In this document: in pieces, positions 1 through 7,131 of the stretch | Position numbering within the stretch: position 1 is the first letter of the stretch | How the letters are laid out: the number at the start of each line of letters is the position of its first letter | Source: a virus | Direction: 5' to 3' (one strand) | DNA length: 53,273 nucleotides | Virus record (IMG/VR): IMGVR_UViG_3300033553_000194 | Coordinates: 1-53,273 of that record | Translations under genes and position numbers: made by a program | Notes under the pieces: model-generated | Database searches by the model: none | The model's input: the letters and a program-made list of their open reading frames with translations, nothing else | What the model was told of the DNA's origin: nothing

Positions 1-16
1 CCCCCCCCCCCCCCCC
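1..16. repeat. Poly-C run at left end
   Basis: Sixteen C residues open the contig. The right end (53253-53273) is also C on the same strand. A tail added to both 3' ends of a linear molecule would give G at the left end, so two halves of one internal C tract in a circular molecule fits better. The true length cannot be known from an assembly that breaks here. Confidence 0.6.
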
Positions 17-26
17 ATCAAAATAC

Positions 27-257
27 ATGCCACCTTGCGCCTGCTGCTCTCCTGCGGCTGATTTATCTGCCGAGGCTTACGCAACGCTGCGTGTCGCCTA
101 TTTGCTAGCGGTCTCTGTTCGAGATGGGGCAGCAGACGGGGCGCAGATCACCTATTACAGCAATGGTCGTCCTGTTGTTGCGTATCAGGCTGGGTCTGCG
201 TATCGCGTAGGGGATTCAGCGGCGATCATCGCTTCCCGGTTCCAGTGGCAGGATTAA
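27..257 (+). CDS. Small unknown protein, possibly the 3' part of an ORF that crosses the contig ends
   Basis: An open frame of 76 codons follows the left poly-C run. The frame stays open upstream as proline codons. If the ends join, an ATG at 53244 (ATG CAA TTA then C) could start the gene, provided the C tract is of the right length. The protein has a CxCC cluster near its start and an alanine-rich, mixed composition that I do not recognise. It ends tail-to-tail with the repressor, overlapping its last 32 bases. It could also be a chance ORF. No function is proposed. Confidence 0.35.
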   Translation: MPPCACCSPAADLSAEAYATLRVAYLLAVSVRDGAADGAQITYYSNGRPVVAYQAGSAYRVGDSAAIIASRFQWQD

Positions 258-798
258 GCTGGTGCAAATGCTCAGCCCTCGCTTCAGGGGTGTCGTATTC
301 GTCCCAGCCTGGAAGTTCTGGAAGTAATTCGCCCTTTCGGATCAAGCCTTGAACCTCTGTGCTGAGCGGCTCATCAAGGTGCGAGCGATATTCGGAGGGC
401 ACTGAAGCTTGGCCCGATAGTGCAGCGCTCAATCGCGCCTCAAGCGCTGCGCGGCTAGGGTAGGCGATGACTTCCATCGGGACATTTCCGAGGGCAAGCA
501 GCCCCTCTAGCGCACTCAGGATTTGTGCGGCTGTGGCTGATTTGGCCGTGATCGTCCGCGCAGGTTCAGCAGTCGGCGTGTGGTCACCAGGCTTTCGCGG
601 GCCTTTGCCTTCGGCGAGCCAAAGAGCGTTTACGCCATAAATCGAAGCGAACTTAGTAATGTGAGATGTTGCTTTCGCTCCGCCATTCTCGAGTGCGGAT
701 AGCGACGGCTGCTTCATTCCTGCGGATTTAGCAGCCTCTCCTTGAGACAGACCGGCAGCAAGACGAGCATTTTTTAAGCGCTTGGCGAGAGTTTCCAT
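226..798 (-). CDS. CI-like phage repressor (helix-turn-helix)
   Basis: This 190-residue protein has an N-terminal HTH_3/XRE domain at about residues 5-65 (LSQGEAAKSAGMKQPSLSAL is the helix-turn-helix). The rest is an unassigned alanine-rich region. It lacks the Ser-Lys S24 autocleavage domain of lambda CI, so induction may work differently. The start at 798 places the HTH at the N terminus; longer upstream frames run into the operator. It is divergent from the Cro-like gene, with the 16-bp palindromic operator between them. By position and domain it should maintain lysogeny by shutting both early promoters. That role is inferred. Confidence 0.8.
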   Translation of the reverse strand: METLAKRLKNARLAAGLSQGEAAKSAGMKQPSLSALENGGAKATSHITKFASIYGVNALWLAEGKGPRKPGDHTPTAEPARTITAKSATAAQILSALEGLLALGNVPMEVIAYPSRAALEARLSAALSGQASVPSEYRSHLDEPLSTEVQGLIRKGELLPELPGWDEYDTPEARAEHLHQLNPATGTGKR

Positions 799-835
799 TC
801 TCGTATTGTCGTTCCGATGATCATTTGTATTTCTA

Positions 836-863
836 TTGACTTGCTTATAGATATATCTATACT
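836..863 (+). promoter_or_regulatory. Rightward early promoter (PR-like)
   Basis: TTGACT (836-841), a 16-bp spacer and TATACT (858-863) form a sigma70-type promoter reading into the Cro-like gene at 871. The operator at 846-861 sits between and over the two boxes, so a bound repressor would block polymerase. Confidence 0.75.
846..861. promoter_or_regulatory. Operator, perfect 16-bp palindrome (right operator)
   Basis: TATAGATATATCTATA reads the same on both strands. An identical copy lies at 51990-52005 in the leftward promoter and a two-mismatch copy at 52015-52030. One protein, presumably the repressor at 226-798 and/or the Cro-like protein, should bind all three. Confidence 0.8.
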
Positions 864-870
864 TGCGGTC

Positions 871-1068
871 ATGAACTGGAAAAAACTCATCATTGAATTG
901 GCGGAATGGGGCTGGACTCAGGCCGCTATCGCGGACGTTGTGCAGGTTAAGCAACCCACTATTGCCGGCATCCTGGCTGGAGAACATGCCGAAATGCGCT
1001 GGAGTAACGGGGAGCGTCTCCGCAAGCTGCATCTTCGCGAATCACGCAAGCACAAGGCGACCTCCTAA
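871..1068 (+). CDS. Cro-like DNA-binding protein
   Basis: This 65-residue basic protein has a helix-turn-helix near residues 15-40 (WTQAAIADVVQVKQPTIAGI). It is the first gene after the rightward promoter and divergent from the repressor, the usual place of Cro. The ATG at 871 is chosen because it lies just after the -10 box; earlier codons in the frame fall inside the promoter. Its stop overlaps the end of the convergent gene at 1065-1283. Confidence 0.7.
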   Translation: MNWKKLIIELAEWGWTQAAIADVVQVKQPTIAGILAGEHAEMRWSNGERLRKLHLRESRKHKATS

Positions 1069-1283
1069 TGCGCCCGAACCCGGCTCGCCACATGCTCGCG
1101 CATCCGCTCAATCGCGGCGTGTGTTCCGGGCGTTGGCAGTCTGGCCCCAAGCAGCACATCCAGCTCAACGAGCAGCGCCTGCCCAATCTCGGGATGGCGA
1201 ATCACCAGCACATCCAGCAGCAACTGAAATCCGATGTCGATCGCGAGGGCGGCTTCTCCGAAGCTTGTTTCGTGAAAGCTCAC
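1065..1283 (-). CDS. Small unknown protein
   Basis: A GTG start at 1283 is preceded by AGGAG at a good distance. The 72-residue product is rich in Leu, Ala, Ile and Val with regular charged positions (AALAIDIGFQLLLDVLVI), protein-like in composition, and no family is recognised. It lies antisense between the Cro-like gene and the next rightward gene. The plus-strand frame over the same stretch (1068-1331) looks worse and has no clear ribosome site. Confidence 0.5.
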   Translation of the reverse strand: MSFHETSFGEAALAIDIGFQLLLDVLVIRHPEIGQALLVELDVLLGARLPTPGTHAAIERMREHVASRVRAH

Positions 1284-1361
1284 GTCTTTTTCTCCTGCCG
1301 GCGCATTGCCGGCGCTATGCCGAGCCTTTGACTGGCCCGGATTTTTGACAGGAACAGCATC

Positions 1362-1748
1362 ATGAAAACAGATTGCCTTTCTATTCGCGCCATGCGCAAT
1401 GGCCGAACTCAGCCGACGGGGAAGCTTACCGAGCAGATGCGTTTCTACTGCGGAGAGGATCTTCGCGGGGCGATCGCACATGCCGCCATTGAGGCATCTA
1501 AAACAGCCTCCGAAAGCCTCCGAATCGTCGTAGAGACGACCTATTTCGGCCATCTCCATCAATTGCGTCTCGCTGTGTCGAAGTCCGAGCTTGACCCGAT
1601 GTCAGCGCCGACGGTTGCCGTGAGTGAGGCGATAGCGGCATTAGCGTGTGCCGCTGGGATTCCAACGGCTGAGTATGTCGATCAAGTCCTGTCTGAGCAT
1701 GCGTTTGGTGTTTTCCATGCTCAAAGGTTAGCAAGCAAAAACGATTGA
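1362..1748 (+). CDS. Unknown early protein
   Basis: This 128-residue protein has an ATG preceded by AGGAA. The sequence is predicted mostly helical and Ala-rich, with a basic N terminus. I do not recognise a family. It sits between cro and the replication genes where lambdoid phages carry cII-type regulators, but no HTH is evident, so that role is not claimed. Confidence 0.6.
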   Translation: MKTDCLSIRAMRNGRTQPTGKLTEQMRFYCGEDLRGAIAHAAIEASKTASESLRIVVETTYFGHLHQLRLAVSKSELDPMSAPTVAVSEAIAALACAAGIPTAEYVDQVLSEHAFGVFHAQRLASKND

Positions 1749-1792
1749 TTGAAGGGCTTGAATAAGCCCTCCCGATCCTGGATCGCCTAGAC

Positions 1793-2137
1793 ATGACGAA
1801 ACCCATGCCATCAATTTTTGAACAACTTATGTCCTGCGCCGCGCATGCGGCATCCCGAGAGCCAAACCGGCGATGGGTCGGAAGTATTCGTGGCCCCGGT
1901 GTCGTTCAAGGATCGGCGACTGATGAGGTCTTGAAGGTCTTGGCAGGCATTTACCCAGGAACGGCGACGCATAGCGAACTGATGTCAAAGACAGGGTTTG
2001 CGAGAGGGGCGGTGTGCTGGGCGCTTCACTACCTGGCGGAGCGTGAATTGATCAAGGTGTTTGGAGATTCTAGAAACGTTCGCTACCAGCGCTACCAGTC
2101 AATCCCCGGTGCTGAAGTCACGTACACCAACTGTTGA
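1793..2137 (+). CDS. Probable winged-helix DNA-binding protein
   Basis: In this 114-residue protein, residues 45-95 look like a winged helix-turn-helix: a helix, a turn and a recognition helix (TGFARGAVCWALHYLAERE) followed by a basic strand-like wing. It is part of the rightward early operon upstream of the replication genes, so a regulatory role is inferred. The target is unknown. Confidence 0.55.
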   Translation: MTKPMPSIFEQLMSCAAHAASREPNRRWVGSIRGPGVVQGSATDEVLKVLAGIYPGTATHSELMSKTGFARGAVCWALHYLAERELIKVFGDSRNVRYQRYQSIPGAEVTYTNC

Positions 2138-2146
2138 GGCAAAGAC

Positions 2147-2347
2147 ATGACACTAATTCAATTGATCGCAATGACTTCAGGATGGGCGCTCGCGCTCATT
2201 GTAGGAGGGTGTCTGGCCGTCGAAATGTCGATGCGCCTGACCGCCGAGGAGGAAGCAGAAGAGGCCCGCGAGAAGCTTGCAAAACTCACAGCGCCGTACT
2301 GGCCAAGCGAAGAGCTGCGCCAGCAGTTTGAACGCGAGTGTGCGTGA
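2147..2347 (+). CDS. Small membrane protein with charged helix
   Basis: This 66-residue protein has one hydrophobic segment at about residues 8-26, followed by a strongly acidic/basic helix (TAEEEAEEAREKLAKL). GAGG lies upstream of the ATG. Its TGA overlaps the next ATG (TGATG), so the two are probably translationally coupled. No family is recognised. Confidence 0.55.
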   Translation: MTLIQLIAMTSGWALALIVGGCLAVEMSMRLTAEEEAEEAREKLAKLTAPYWPSEELRQQFERECA

Positions 2348-2643
2348 TGCGAACCGCCGTCAGAGAAACATCAATCCGGGCATTTCATGGCCATACAGGA
2401 AAGCTGACGCAGTGTGAGCGAATCCTGGCGCTGATTGATTCGGGCCGTGGCTCGTGGTCGATTGGCGAGGTTGCAGCGGCGCTGGGTATGGAGAAAAGCA
2501 CCGTTTCTGCGCGACTCAATAGCCTGTTGCACGACGGCTTGCTGGTCGAGCGCACAGAACGCAAGGACAAGATTTCAGGCATTACGGTGCGCCCGGTAGG
2601 CCGCCCGCAAGTGCAGGCTGATTTGTTTGGGGGTGTGCAGTGA
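2347..2643 (+). CDS. Winged-helix (MarR/ArsR-like) regulator
   Basis: This 98-residue protein has a clear winged helix at about residues 25-80: SIGEVAAALGMEKSTVSARL is the helix-turn-helix and the following LVERTERKD segment the wing. It starts in a TGATG overlap and ends in a GTGA overlap with the replication gene, so it is expressed with it. It could regulate replication or bind the origin. This is inferred. Confidence 0.65.
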   Translation: MRTAVRETSIRAFHGHTGKLTQCERILALIDSGRGSWSIGEVAAALGMEKSTVSARLNSLLHDGLLVERTERKDKISGITVRPVGRPQVQADLFGGVQ

Positions 2644-3470
2644 ATTACTACCCCTTCCACATTGGCGACTATTTGAGCGCCACCCGGCATTTGAGCTGGG
2701 AAGAGGACGCGGCGTATCGTCGCCTGCTGGATACCTACTACACCAACGAGAAGCCGCTGCCGGTTGAGTTGCGCGCAGTGTGCCGCCTTGTGCTTGCTCA
2801 GACGGAAACGCAGCGAGAGGCCGTCGATGTCGTACTGAATGAGTTCTTTGAACTCACGCCAGACGGCTGGATCAATCATCGCGCAGATGGCGAGATTGAG
2901 AAGATGCAGGCTCTGCAGCAGAAGCAGCGCGACAAAGCAAACAAGCGGTGGCAGAAGCCGCAAGCAGAACACGGCAATGCACCGGGAATGCCGCAGCACG
3001 AAATTGAAGATGCTGCGGCACCAAAAACTTGCGCAGGTGCAATGCCACCAACACCAACACCAACACCAACACCAATACCAATACCATTAAAAGAAGAAGA
3101 ACAAAAGATAGCCTCGCCTGCGGCTCAGCCGTCACCTTCCCCGAAGGCAAAGCGATTTGATCCGCAGGCCCACATCGAAGGCTTGGGCGTGCAGCCCGGC
3201 ATCGTGTCCGATTGGCTGGCGCTGCGGAAGGCGAAGAAGGCGACTGTTACCGAAACCGCCGTGTCTGGCATTGCATCCGAAGCTCTGAAAGCTGGTGTTT
3301 CGCTGGAAGCCGCCTTGGCGACCTGCTGCGCCCGTGGCTGGTCAGGCTTCAAAGCTGAGTGGCTGCTGAACGACAAACAGCGCCAGCAAGGCCCACAAGG
3401 CTCTCCGACGAGCTTCAACAATCGCATTGCCAGCGGCGCTGCGACGATCATGCGAGGGCTTGAGCAATGA
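2640..3470 (+). CDS. Phage replication protein, DUF1376 (YdaU) type
   Basis: This 276-residue protein begins with the DUF1376 block (residues 1-90: YYPFHIGDYLSATRHLSWEE, then RRLLDTYY), typical of phage replication-initiation genes placed before a helicase loader. A Pro-Thr/Pro-Ile linker near residues 138-150 is encoded by a 6-bp CCAACA/CCAATA tandem repeat (about 3049-3087), so its length can vary without losing frame. A C-terminal basic domain (about 170-245) is probably DNA-binding. GTG start, GTGA overlap upstream and ATGA overlap downstream. Confidence 0.75.
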   Translation: MNYYPFHIGDYLSATRHLSWEEDAAYRRLLDTYYTNEKPLPVELRAVCRLVLAQTETQREAVDVVLNEFFELTPDGWINHRADGEIEKMQALQQKQRDKANKRWQKPQAEHGNAPGMPQHEIEDAAAPKTCAGAMPPTPTPTPTPIPIPLKEEEQKIASPAAQPSPSPKAKRFDPQAHIEGLGVQPGIVSDWLALRKAKKATVTETAVSGIASEALKAGVSLEAALATCCARGWSGFKAEWLLNDKQRQQGPQGSPTSFNNRIASGAATIMRGLEQ

Positions 3471-4078
3471 GCCTGCCATCCACGCAACTGACCGAACGCG
3501 CCCCGATGCCCGCCAAGTGGGTGAGCCGCATCTTTGCCGAGCTGCAAGGCAACTACGGCAGCAAGTTTCTGAGCATGTGGGCTACCGGAGAAGTCCTTCC
3601 GAATGGATCTGACGCCGGCCTGTCGATTGCCATGCAGGTGTGGGGCCAGAAGTTGGCCGGGTTCTCAGACAAGCCGGAGGCGATCAAGGCCGTGCTGTCG
3701 AACCTGCCCGCATTCCCGCCGACGCTACCCGAGTTCGTAGCCCTGTGCCGCGCCCAGGCTCAGCAGAAGCCGATTGAAGCCCGCATCGCCTACACGCCGA
3801 CCGCCGAAGAAATGGCGAAGGCGCAAGAGGTGATCGAGAAGGCTTCAGAAAAAGTCAGATCAACGAACGGCGCGCCTGACCCGCTGCGCTGGTGCCGGAA
3901 GCCCGGCAGCCACATTGCTATGGAGGCAATCTTGGATGAAGTGAAGAACAGGAAAAACACGCTGCTGGCCGGCGTGCTGCGCGAGCTGATCGCAGAAGGA
4001 ATTTGCACGCCTGAAGGCAAGCTGCTGCGGATGTGGGTTGATGGTGCGTGGGTGAATTGCGGGAGGGCTGCAGCATGA
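3467..4078 (+). CDS. Lambda P-like replication protein (helicase loader type)
   Basis: This 203-residue protein's N-terminal half resembles the lambda P family: FAELQGNYGSKFLSMW, then an aromatic, Pro-rich block ending in PPTLPEFVALCR. Members recruit the host DnaB helicase to the phage origin. It follows the DUF1376 gene with an ATGA overlap, the same order as O-P in lambda. No ATPase motif is present, so it is not a DnaC-type loader. Confidence 0.65.
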   Translation: MSLPSTQLTERAPMPAKWVSRIFAELQGNYGSKFLSMWATGEVLPNGSDAGLSIAMQVWGQKLAGFSDKPEAIKAVLSNLPAFPPTLPEFVALCRAQAQQKPIEARIAYTPTAEEMAKAQEVIEKASEKVRSTNGAPDPLRWCRKPGSHIAMEAILDEVKNRKNTLLAGVLRELIAEGICTPEGKLLRMWVDGAWVNCGRAAA

Positions 4079-4284
4079 ACGCAAACCAGTCCGCCCAGCA
4101 GTTACGCCTCGCACTGGCCGCGCAGCCAGCAACCGCAAAAGCACTGCAAGCGATCACCGGCATGCCCGAGCGCACGGTGCGCAGCTATCTGCAGATGTTG
4201 AGCCAGTCCCGCCAGATTCGCCCAGCCGGGCGCGCCAAGACCGGCAAGCGAGGAATGAGTTCGATTGTTTGGGGGGCGGTATGA
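4075..4284 (+). CDS. Small helix-turn-helix protein
   Basis: This 69-residue basic protein has an HTH at residues 20-45 (TAKALQAITGMPERTVRSYL). It starts in an ATGA overlap with the P-like gene. Its TGA (4282-4284) overlaps the ATG at 4281 of the overprinted ORF, not the methyltransferase start at 4286. Confidence 0.6.
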   Translation: MNANQSAQQLRLALAAQPATAKALQAITGMPERTVRSYLQMLSQSRQIRPAGRAKTGKRGMSSIVWGAV

Positions 4285-5264
4285 CATGGCTTTACATACC
4301 ATCGAGCTTTGCAGCGGAGTCGGAATGCTGGGCGAAGGACTGCGAGCCGGGCTCAGACACATGGGCATCGAGACTCGCACCGTTTGCCACGTTGAACGGG
4401 AAGCTTACGCAGCCGCGGTACTGGCGGAAAGAATCGAAGAAGGCAGCTTGGATTCGGCTCCTGTCTGGAGCGACCTTTGCACCTTTGACGCTAGAGCATG
4501 GCGTGGAAAAGTGGATTGCGTCGTTGCCGGATTCCCGTGCCAAGACTTGTCCATCGCCGGAAAGCGCGCAGGACTCGACGGAAAGCGTTCCGGCCTCTTC
4601 TTCGAAGTCTGCCGAATCGCAACCGATAGCGGTGCGTATCTCATGTTTCTGGAGAACGTCGGAGGCATCGCTTCTGCCACCGCCTCCGCTATGGACGAAA
4701 CCGAAGGCGAGATTGAAGAGCGCGCCGCTTCCCGCGTCGTGGGAGAACTGGCCGACCTCGGCTGGGATGCGGAATGGTTGCATGTATCTGCGTCCGAAGT
4801 GGGTGCCAGCCATGGCCGAGAACGGTGGTTCTGCGTTGCTTGGAGGATGGGCTACGCCACGAGCGAACGATTCGGAAAAGCGTGGGGATGTGACTCATCG
4901 CCCATTAATGCCGGATCTAGTCGGACAGGCTCAGAACTGGCCGACGCCAATGGCTTCGGATTGCGGATTAAAAGTAACGGAAAACAGCAATCAGGGCGGT
5001 CTGATAAAAGCGAGTTCGGACTTTTCGCGCCAGGGCCCGCCTCTCCCGCGTGGAAACGGATCATCAGCGCATCGCCTTGGTTATCGCCCGCGCTTGAACC
5101 CGATTTTCGGGAGCTGGTTAATGGGCTGGCCTTTGACATGGACGATTGCAGAGCCCAGCGCCTCAAGTGCGTTGGAAACGGAGTTGTGGCGATCCAAGCT
5201 TCAGCATCATTTGTCGTACTTGCTCGACGAGCCGGAATTTTTTACTGATCTGGAGGCAGCATGA
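4281..5264 (+). CDS. Overprinted ORF spanning the methyltransferase gene
   Basis: This 327-codon frame runs across the whole methyltransferase gene in a different phase. It starts with an ATGA overlap to the upstream gene and stops with an ATGA overlap to the downstream gene at 5261, the joining style of the whole operon; the methyltransferase frame fits neither junction. The product is rich in Ser, Trp, Pro, Lys and Arg. The blocks MTWLYIPSS, WIASLPDS, SCFWRTSE, WPTP and LNPIFGSWLMGWPLTWT match, from memory, a recurrent family of unannotated phage proteins that ends in a WLMG(W/F)P..WT motif. No function is known to me. The match was not searched. Confidence 0.55.
   Translation: MTWLYIPSSFAAESECWAKDCEPGSDTWASRLAPFATLNGKLTQPRYWRKESKKAAWIRLLSGATFAPLTLEHGVEKWIASLPDSRAKTCPSPESAQDSTESVPASSSKSAESQPIAVRISCFWRTSEASLLPPPPLWTKPKARLKSAPLPASWENWPTSAGMRNGCMYLRPKWVPAMAENGGSALLGGWATPRANDSEKRGDVTHRPLMPDLVGQAQNWPTPMASDCGLKVTENSNQGGLIKASSDFSRQGPPLPRGNGSSAHRLGYRPRLNPIFGSWLMGWPLTWTIAEPSASSALETELWRSKLQHHLSYLLDEPEFFTDLEAA
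4286..5248 (+). CDS. DNA cytosine-5 methyltransferase
   Basis: This 320-residue protein transfers a methyl group from S-adenosylmethionine to cytosine C5 in phage or host DNA, probably shielding the phage from restriction. Visible motifs: I (IELCSGVG, residues 6-13), IV with the catalytic Cys (GFPCQDLS, Cys85), VI (ENVGG, 123-127), VIII (GASHGRERWF, 173-182) and X (GNGV near 297). The target-recognition part between VIII and IX is short, about 100 residues. The usual catalytic residues are present, so it should be active. A second full-length frame overlaps it. Target sequence not predictable. Confidence 0.88.
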   Translation: MALHTIELCSGVGMLGEGLRAGLRHMGIETRTVCHVEREAYAAAVLAERIEEGSLDSAPVWSDLCTFDARAWRGKVDCVVAGFPCQDLSIAGKRAGLDGKRSGLFFEVCRIATDSGAYLMFLENVGGIASATASAMDETEGEIEERAASRVVGELADLGWDAEWLHVSASEVGASHGRERWFCVAWRMGYATSERFGKAWGCDSSPINAGSSRTGSELADANGFGLRIKSNGKQQSGRSDKSEFGLFAPGPASPAWKRIISASPWLSPALEPDFRELVNGLAFDMDDCRAQRLKCVGNGVVAIQASASFVVLARRAGIFY

Positions 5265-5569
5265 ACACATTTCTACAAATCATGGCCGGGCCTATCCCGA
5301 TGAGTGAAGAGGCTCGACGCGTATCCAGGATTATCAAACACGACATGCCCGGCACTGACAAGCCGCAACACAGCATGCCGAGCAAGTCGACTCAAGACAA
5401 GGTTTTGGCTTGGGCAAAAAAATGTAAGGGTGAATTTATGGCAAAGGAGGCGTCGGAGGGGTCGGGATTTTCAAAGCGCCCGACCTACGAAGCGCTGTAT
5501 CGGATGAAGGATTTTGGGATCGTCGATAGCCGACGAATCGGGAAAATAATCCTGTGGAGGGTGATTTGA
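5261..5569 (+). CDS. Probable small DNA-binding protein
   Basis: This 102-residue basic protein's second half (residues 55-100) looks like a winged helix ending in a basic hairpin (VDSRRIGKIILWRV). Its ATG overlaps the stop of the overprinted ORF (ATGA at 5261-5264). No family recognised. Confidence 0.5.
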   Translation: MNTFLQIMAGPIPMSEEARRVSRIIKHDMPGTDKPQHSMPSKSTQDKVLAWAKKCKGEFMAKEASEGSGFSKRPTYEALYRMKDFGIVDSRRIGKIILWRVI

Positions 5570-5814
5570 CATGCCCGGACTGTTCAAAAATCCACGTCTA
5601 CAGCAAAACTTGCTTGAATTGTTGTGTCCGGCTGGTGACCAGCGCAAGGCCATCAAAGCGTCTGCAAATGTCGATGCTCGGGCTGATTGCGCGTCACAGG
5701 GGCGCGCCGAGCGAGGCCGAGATTCTTGCGGCCTTGGCCTTGACTGCCCAAACAGGACCGGATTCGAAACCGGAAAGCGATCATCCCCGCGCAGCACGCA
5801 CAACGACAAGTTAG
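5566..5814 (+). CDS. Small zinc-ribbon-like phage protein
   Basis: About 82 residues from a TTG start that overlaps the previous stop; GGAGG lies five bases before it (a GTG at 5554 is the alternative). It has a CPDC ... CLNC pair near the N terminus followed by a helical Leu/Arg segment (ARPSKRLQMSMLGLIARH), a pattern I associate with small phage zinc-finger proteins. The later part is low-complexity. It overlaps the frame at 5571-5903. Confidence 0.5.
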   Translation: MTCPDCSKIHVYSKTCLNCCVRLVTSARPSKRLQMSMLGLIARHRGAPSEAEILAALALTAQTGPDSKPESDHPRAARTTTS

Positions 5815-5903
5815 CCGCTGCGGTGAAGTGGCTCAAGTCCCGCGAAGCGTTGCGCCAGCCCGGCGTGCTTGAGCGCTGGCGTGCGATGGGAGAGCGGAAA
5901 TGA
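5571..5903 (+). CDS. Overlapping unknown ORF, coupled to the next gene
   Basis: A 110-codon frame overlaps the zinc-ribbon gene in another phase. Its C-terminal third (NDKLAAAVKWLKSREALR) looks like a real helical protein, and its TGA makes an ATGA overlap with the gene at 5900. The N-terminal part, where the zinc-ribbon frame is better, looks out of phase. Either the true gene starts late (a GTG near 5821), or this is the joined remnant of two genes with a shift between them. Confidence 0.4.
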   Translation: MPGLFKNPRLQQNLLELLCPAGDQRKAIKASANVDARADCASQGRAERGRDSCGLGLDCPNRTGFETGKRSSPRSTHNDKLAAAVKWLKSREALRQPGVLERWRAMGERK

Positions 5904-6109
5904 CGAGCATTAGCGAACGACTCCGAGAGTTCAACGCATGGCGCAGAGGCGTGGATGAGACGCAACCCATGCCAAACCCTGCCGATATTGGCGAGCTGAT
6001 CGATACCGCGGCGGATCGGCTGGAGGTTCTTGAGCGTGAGAGCGTGCAGATTCGTGAGAGGTGGCACGCAGAGCGGCGCAAGCGCGAAGCATTGGAGTGT
6101 GCGAAATGA
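5900..6109 (+). CDS. Small coiled-coil protein
   Basis: A 69-residue, highly charged helical protein with heptad-like spacing in its second half (ADRLEVLERESVQIRERW). ATGA overlaps at both ends tie it into the operon. Function unknown. Confidence 0.55.
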   Translation: MTSISERLREFNAWRRGVDETQPMPNPADIGELIDTAADRLEVLERESVQIRERWHAERRKREALECAK

Positions 6110-6624
6110 GCCGGCTGACGATTTGCAGAACAGAGCGAAGCATGCCGAGCGCAAAAGAGCTTGAAGGCGCGCGCGTCCTGCTGTTTGGAACGCTTGACGG
6201 TGCGACAAAAGAGGATAGATCCGGGTGGCGTCGGTTCTGGAAGCGGGTAACGCGCTTTGAGCCGGGGGAGTTCGTGCAGTTCGACGTGGTGCAGCCAAGA
6301 TCTGGCCCGTTCCATCGGTTCCACATGGCGCTTGAGCAAAGGCTGTTTGACTCGCAAGAGCGGTTCAGCGACTTCGAGCAGTTCCGCTACTGGCTGAAGG
6401 TAGGCGCGGCCTGGGTGACATGGGCGGCTGGCCCAAAAGGCGGAGTGGTGCCGATACCGCGCAGCACGAGTTACGCAAAGGCGGACGAGGATGAGTTCAG
6501 GAAGTTCCACGATCAGGTTATTGGATTCCTTCGTGGACCGCACGCAGCAAAGTATTTATGGCCGCACCTGTCGCCCAGCGCACAGGCCGAAATGATGGAA
6601 AAGGTTTTGGAGATTTTGGAATGA
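6106..6624 (+). CDS. DUF1367-like phage protein
   Basis: This 172-residue protein has the spacing of DUF1367, a family found next to ninG in lambdoid phages: a basic N-terminal block, then FHRFHMALEQRLFD, FRYWLKVGA and a C-terminal helical part. The biochemical role is unknown. ATGA overlaps at both ends. Family assignment is by eye. Confidence 0.6.
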   Translation: MSRLTICRTERSMPSAKELEGARVLLFGTLDGATKEDRSGWRRFWKRVTRFEPGEFVQFDVVQPRSGPFHRFHMALEQRLFDSQERFSDFEQFRYWLKVGAAWVTWAAGPKGGVVPIPRSTSYAKADEDEFRKFHDQVIGFLRGPHAAKYLWPHLSPSAQAEMMEKVLEILE

Positions 6625-6818
6625 GCCCACACGCTGAAAAGATGTACCGCGACACATCGGCGAAGCACGCTAAGCACTCAAACATGGGTGCGCGGCAATT
6701 GTGCTGCCGGTGCAAGACAAACAAGCCGGTAAGTGGGGGTATTCGCAAAGCGCTGCTGCCCGGCGCGATCACGTCTCACAACCCGATGCGATTCACGTGC
6801 GCGGAGTGTCGGAAATGA
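6621..6818 (+). CDS. Small zinc-finger-like protein
   Basis: This 65-residue basic protein has two Cys pairs, CCRC near residue 32 and CAEC near the end, that could bind one zinc. ATGA overlaps on both sides. Similar small proteins are common between replication and ninG genes; role unknown. Confidence 0.6.
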   Translation: MSPHAEKMYRDTSAKHAKHSNMGARQLCCRCKTNKPVSGGIRKALLPGAITSHNPMRFTCAECRK

Positions 6819-6961
6819 TCTTGTCCGAATTCGTCGCCCGCCAGCGCAACGAGCTAGCCAGGTTTGAGGCGCACCAAGAGCGCGCCGGGGTCATCGCTGC
6901 GCAGGACGAGGACGAATGGTTTCAGAGGCTGGCTGAGTTTTTTGAGGATGGTGCGCAATGA
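6815..6961 (+). CDS. Very small acidic helical protein
   Basis: This 48-residue product begins in an ATGA overlap and ends in one. It is rich in Glu, Ala and Arg and predicted helical. No family recognised. The two overlaps are the main support for translation. Confidence 0.5.
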   Translation: MILSEFVARQRNELARFEAHQERAGVIAAQDEDEWFQRLAEFFEDGAQ

Positions 6962-7131
6962 AGAGATCAACGGCAGCAGTTTTGGCGATGGCAATTGTTT
7001 CAAGTCTCGGCGCGGGCCCCTCCCGTTGCATGGCGGCAACTCCTGCGCTTGCCATTAAGCGGTCAGGAAGTCAGAACAAAGGCTCCAAGAAGCGCGCCGC
7101 ATCGGCATGCAAGGCGAAGGGCTGGGCATGA
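6958..7131 (+). CDS. Small exported protein
   Basis: A 57-residue product with a signal-peptide-like N terminus (KR, then an Ala/Val/Leu core to about residue 27, with AxA sites), followed by a short Lys/Ser-rich tail with one Cys. ATGA overlaps at both ends. It would act outside the cytoplasm if made. Function unknown. Confidence 0.5.
   Translation: MKRSTAAVLAMAIVSSLGAGPSRCMAATPALAIKRSGSQNKGSKKRAASACKAKGWA

Noticed and set aside
1068-1331. Plus-strand ORF over the same stretch as the minus gene 1065-1283
   Set aside because: No ribosome site and poor composition; the minus frame has AGGAG and a protein-like sequence.
3049-3087. CCAACA repeat as a phase-variable tract
   Set aside because: The unit is 6 bp, so it changes linker length but not frame.
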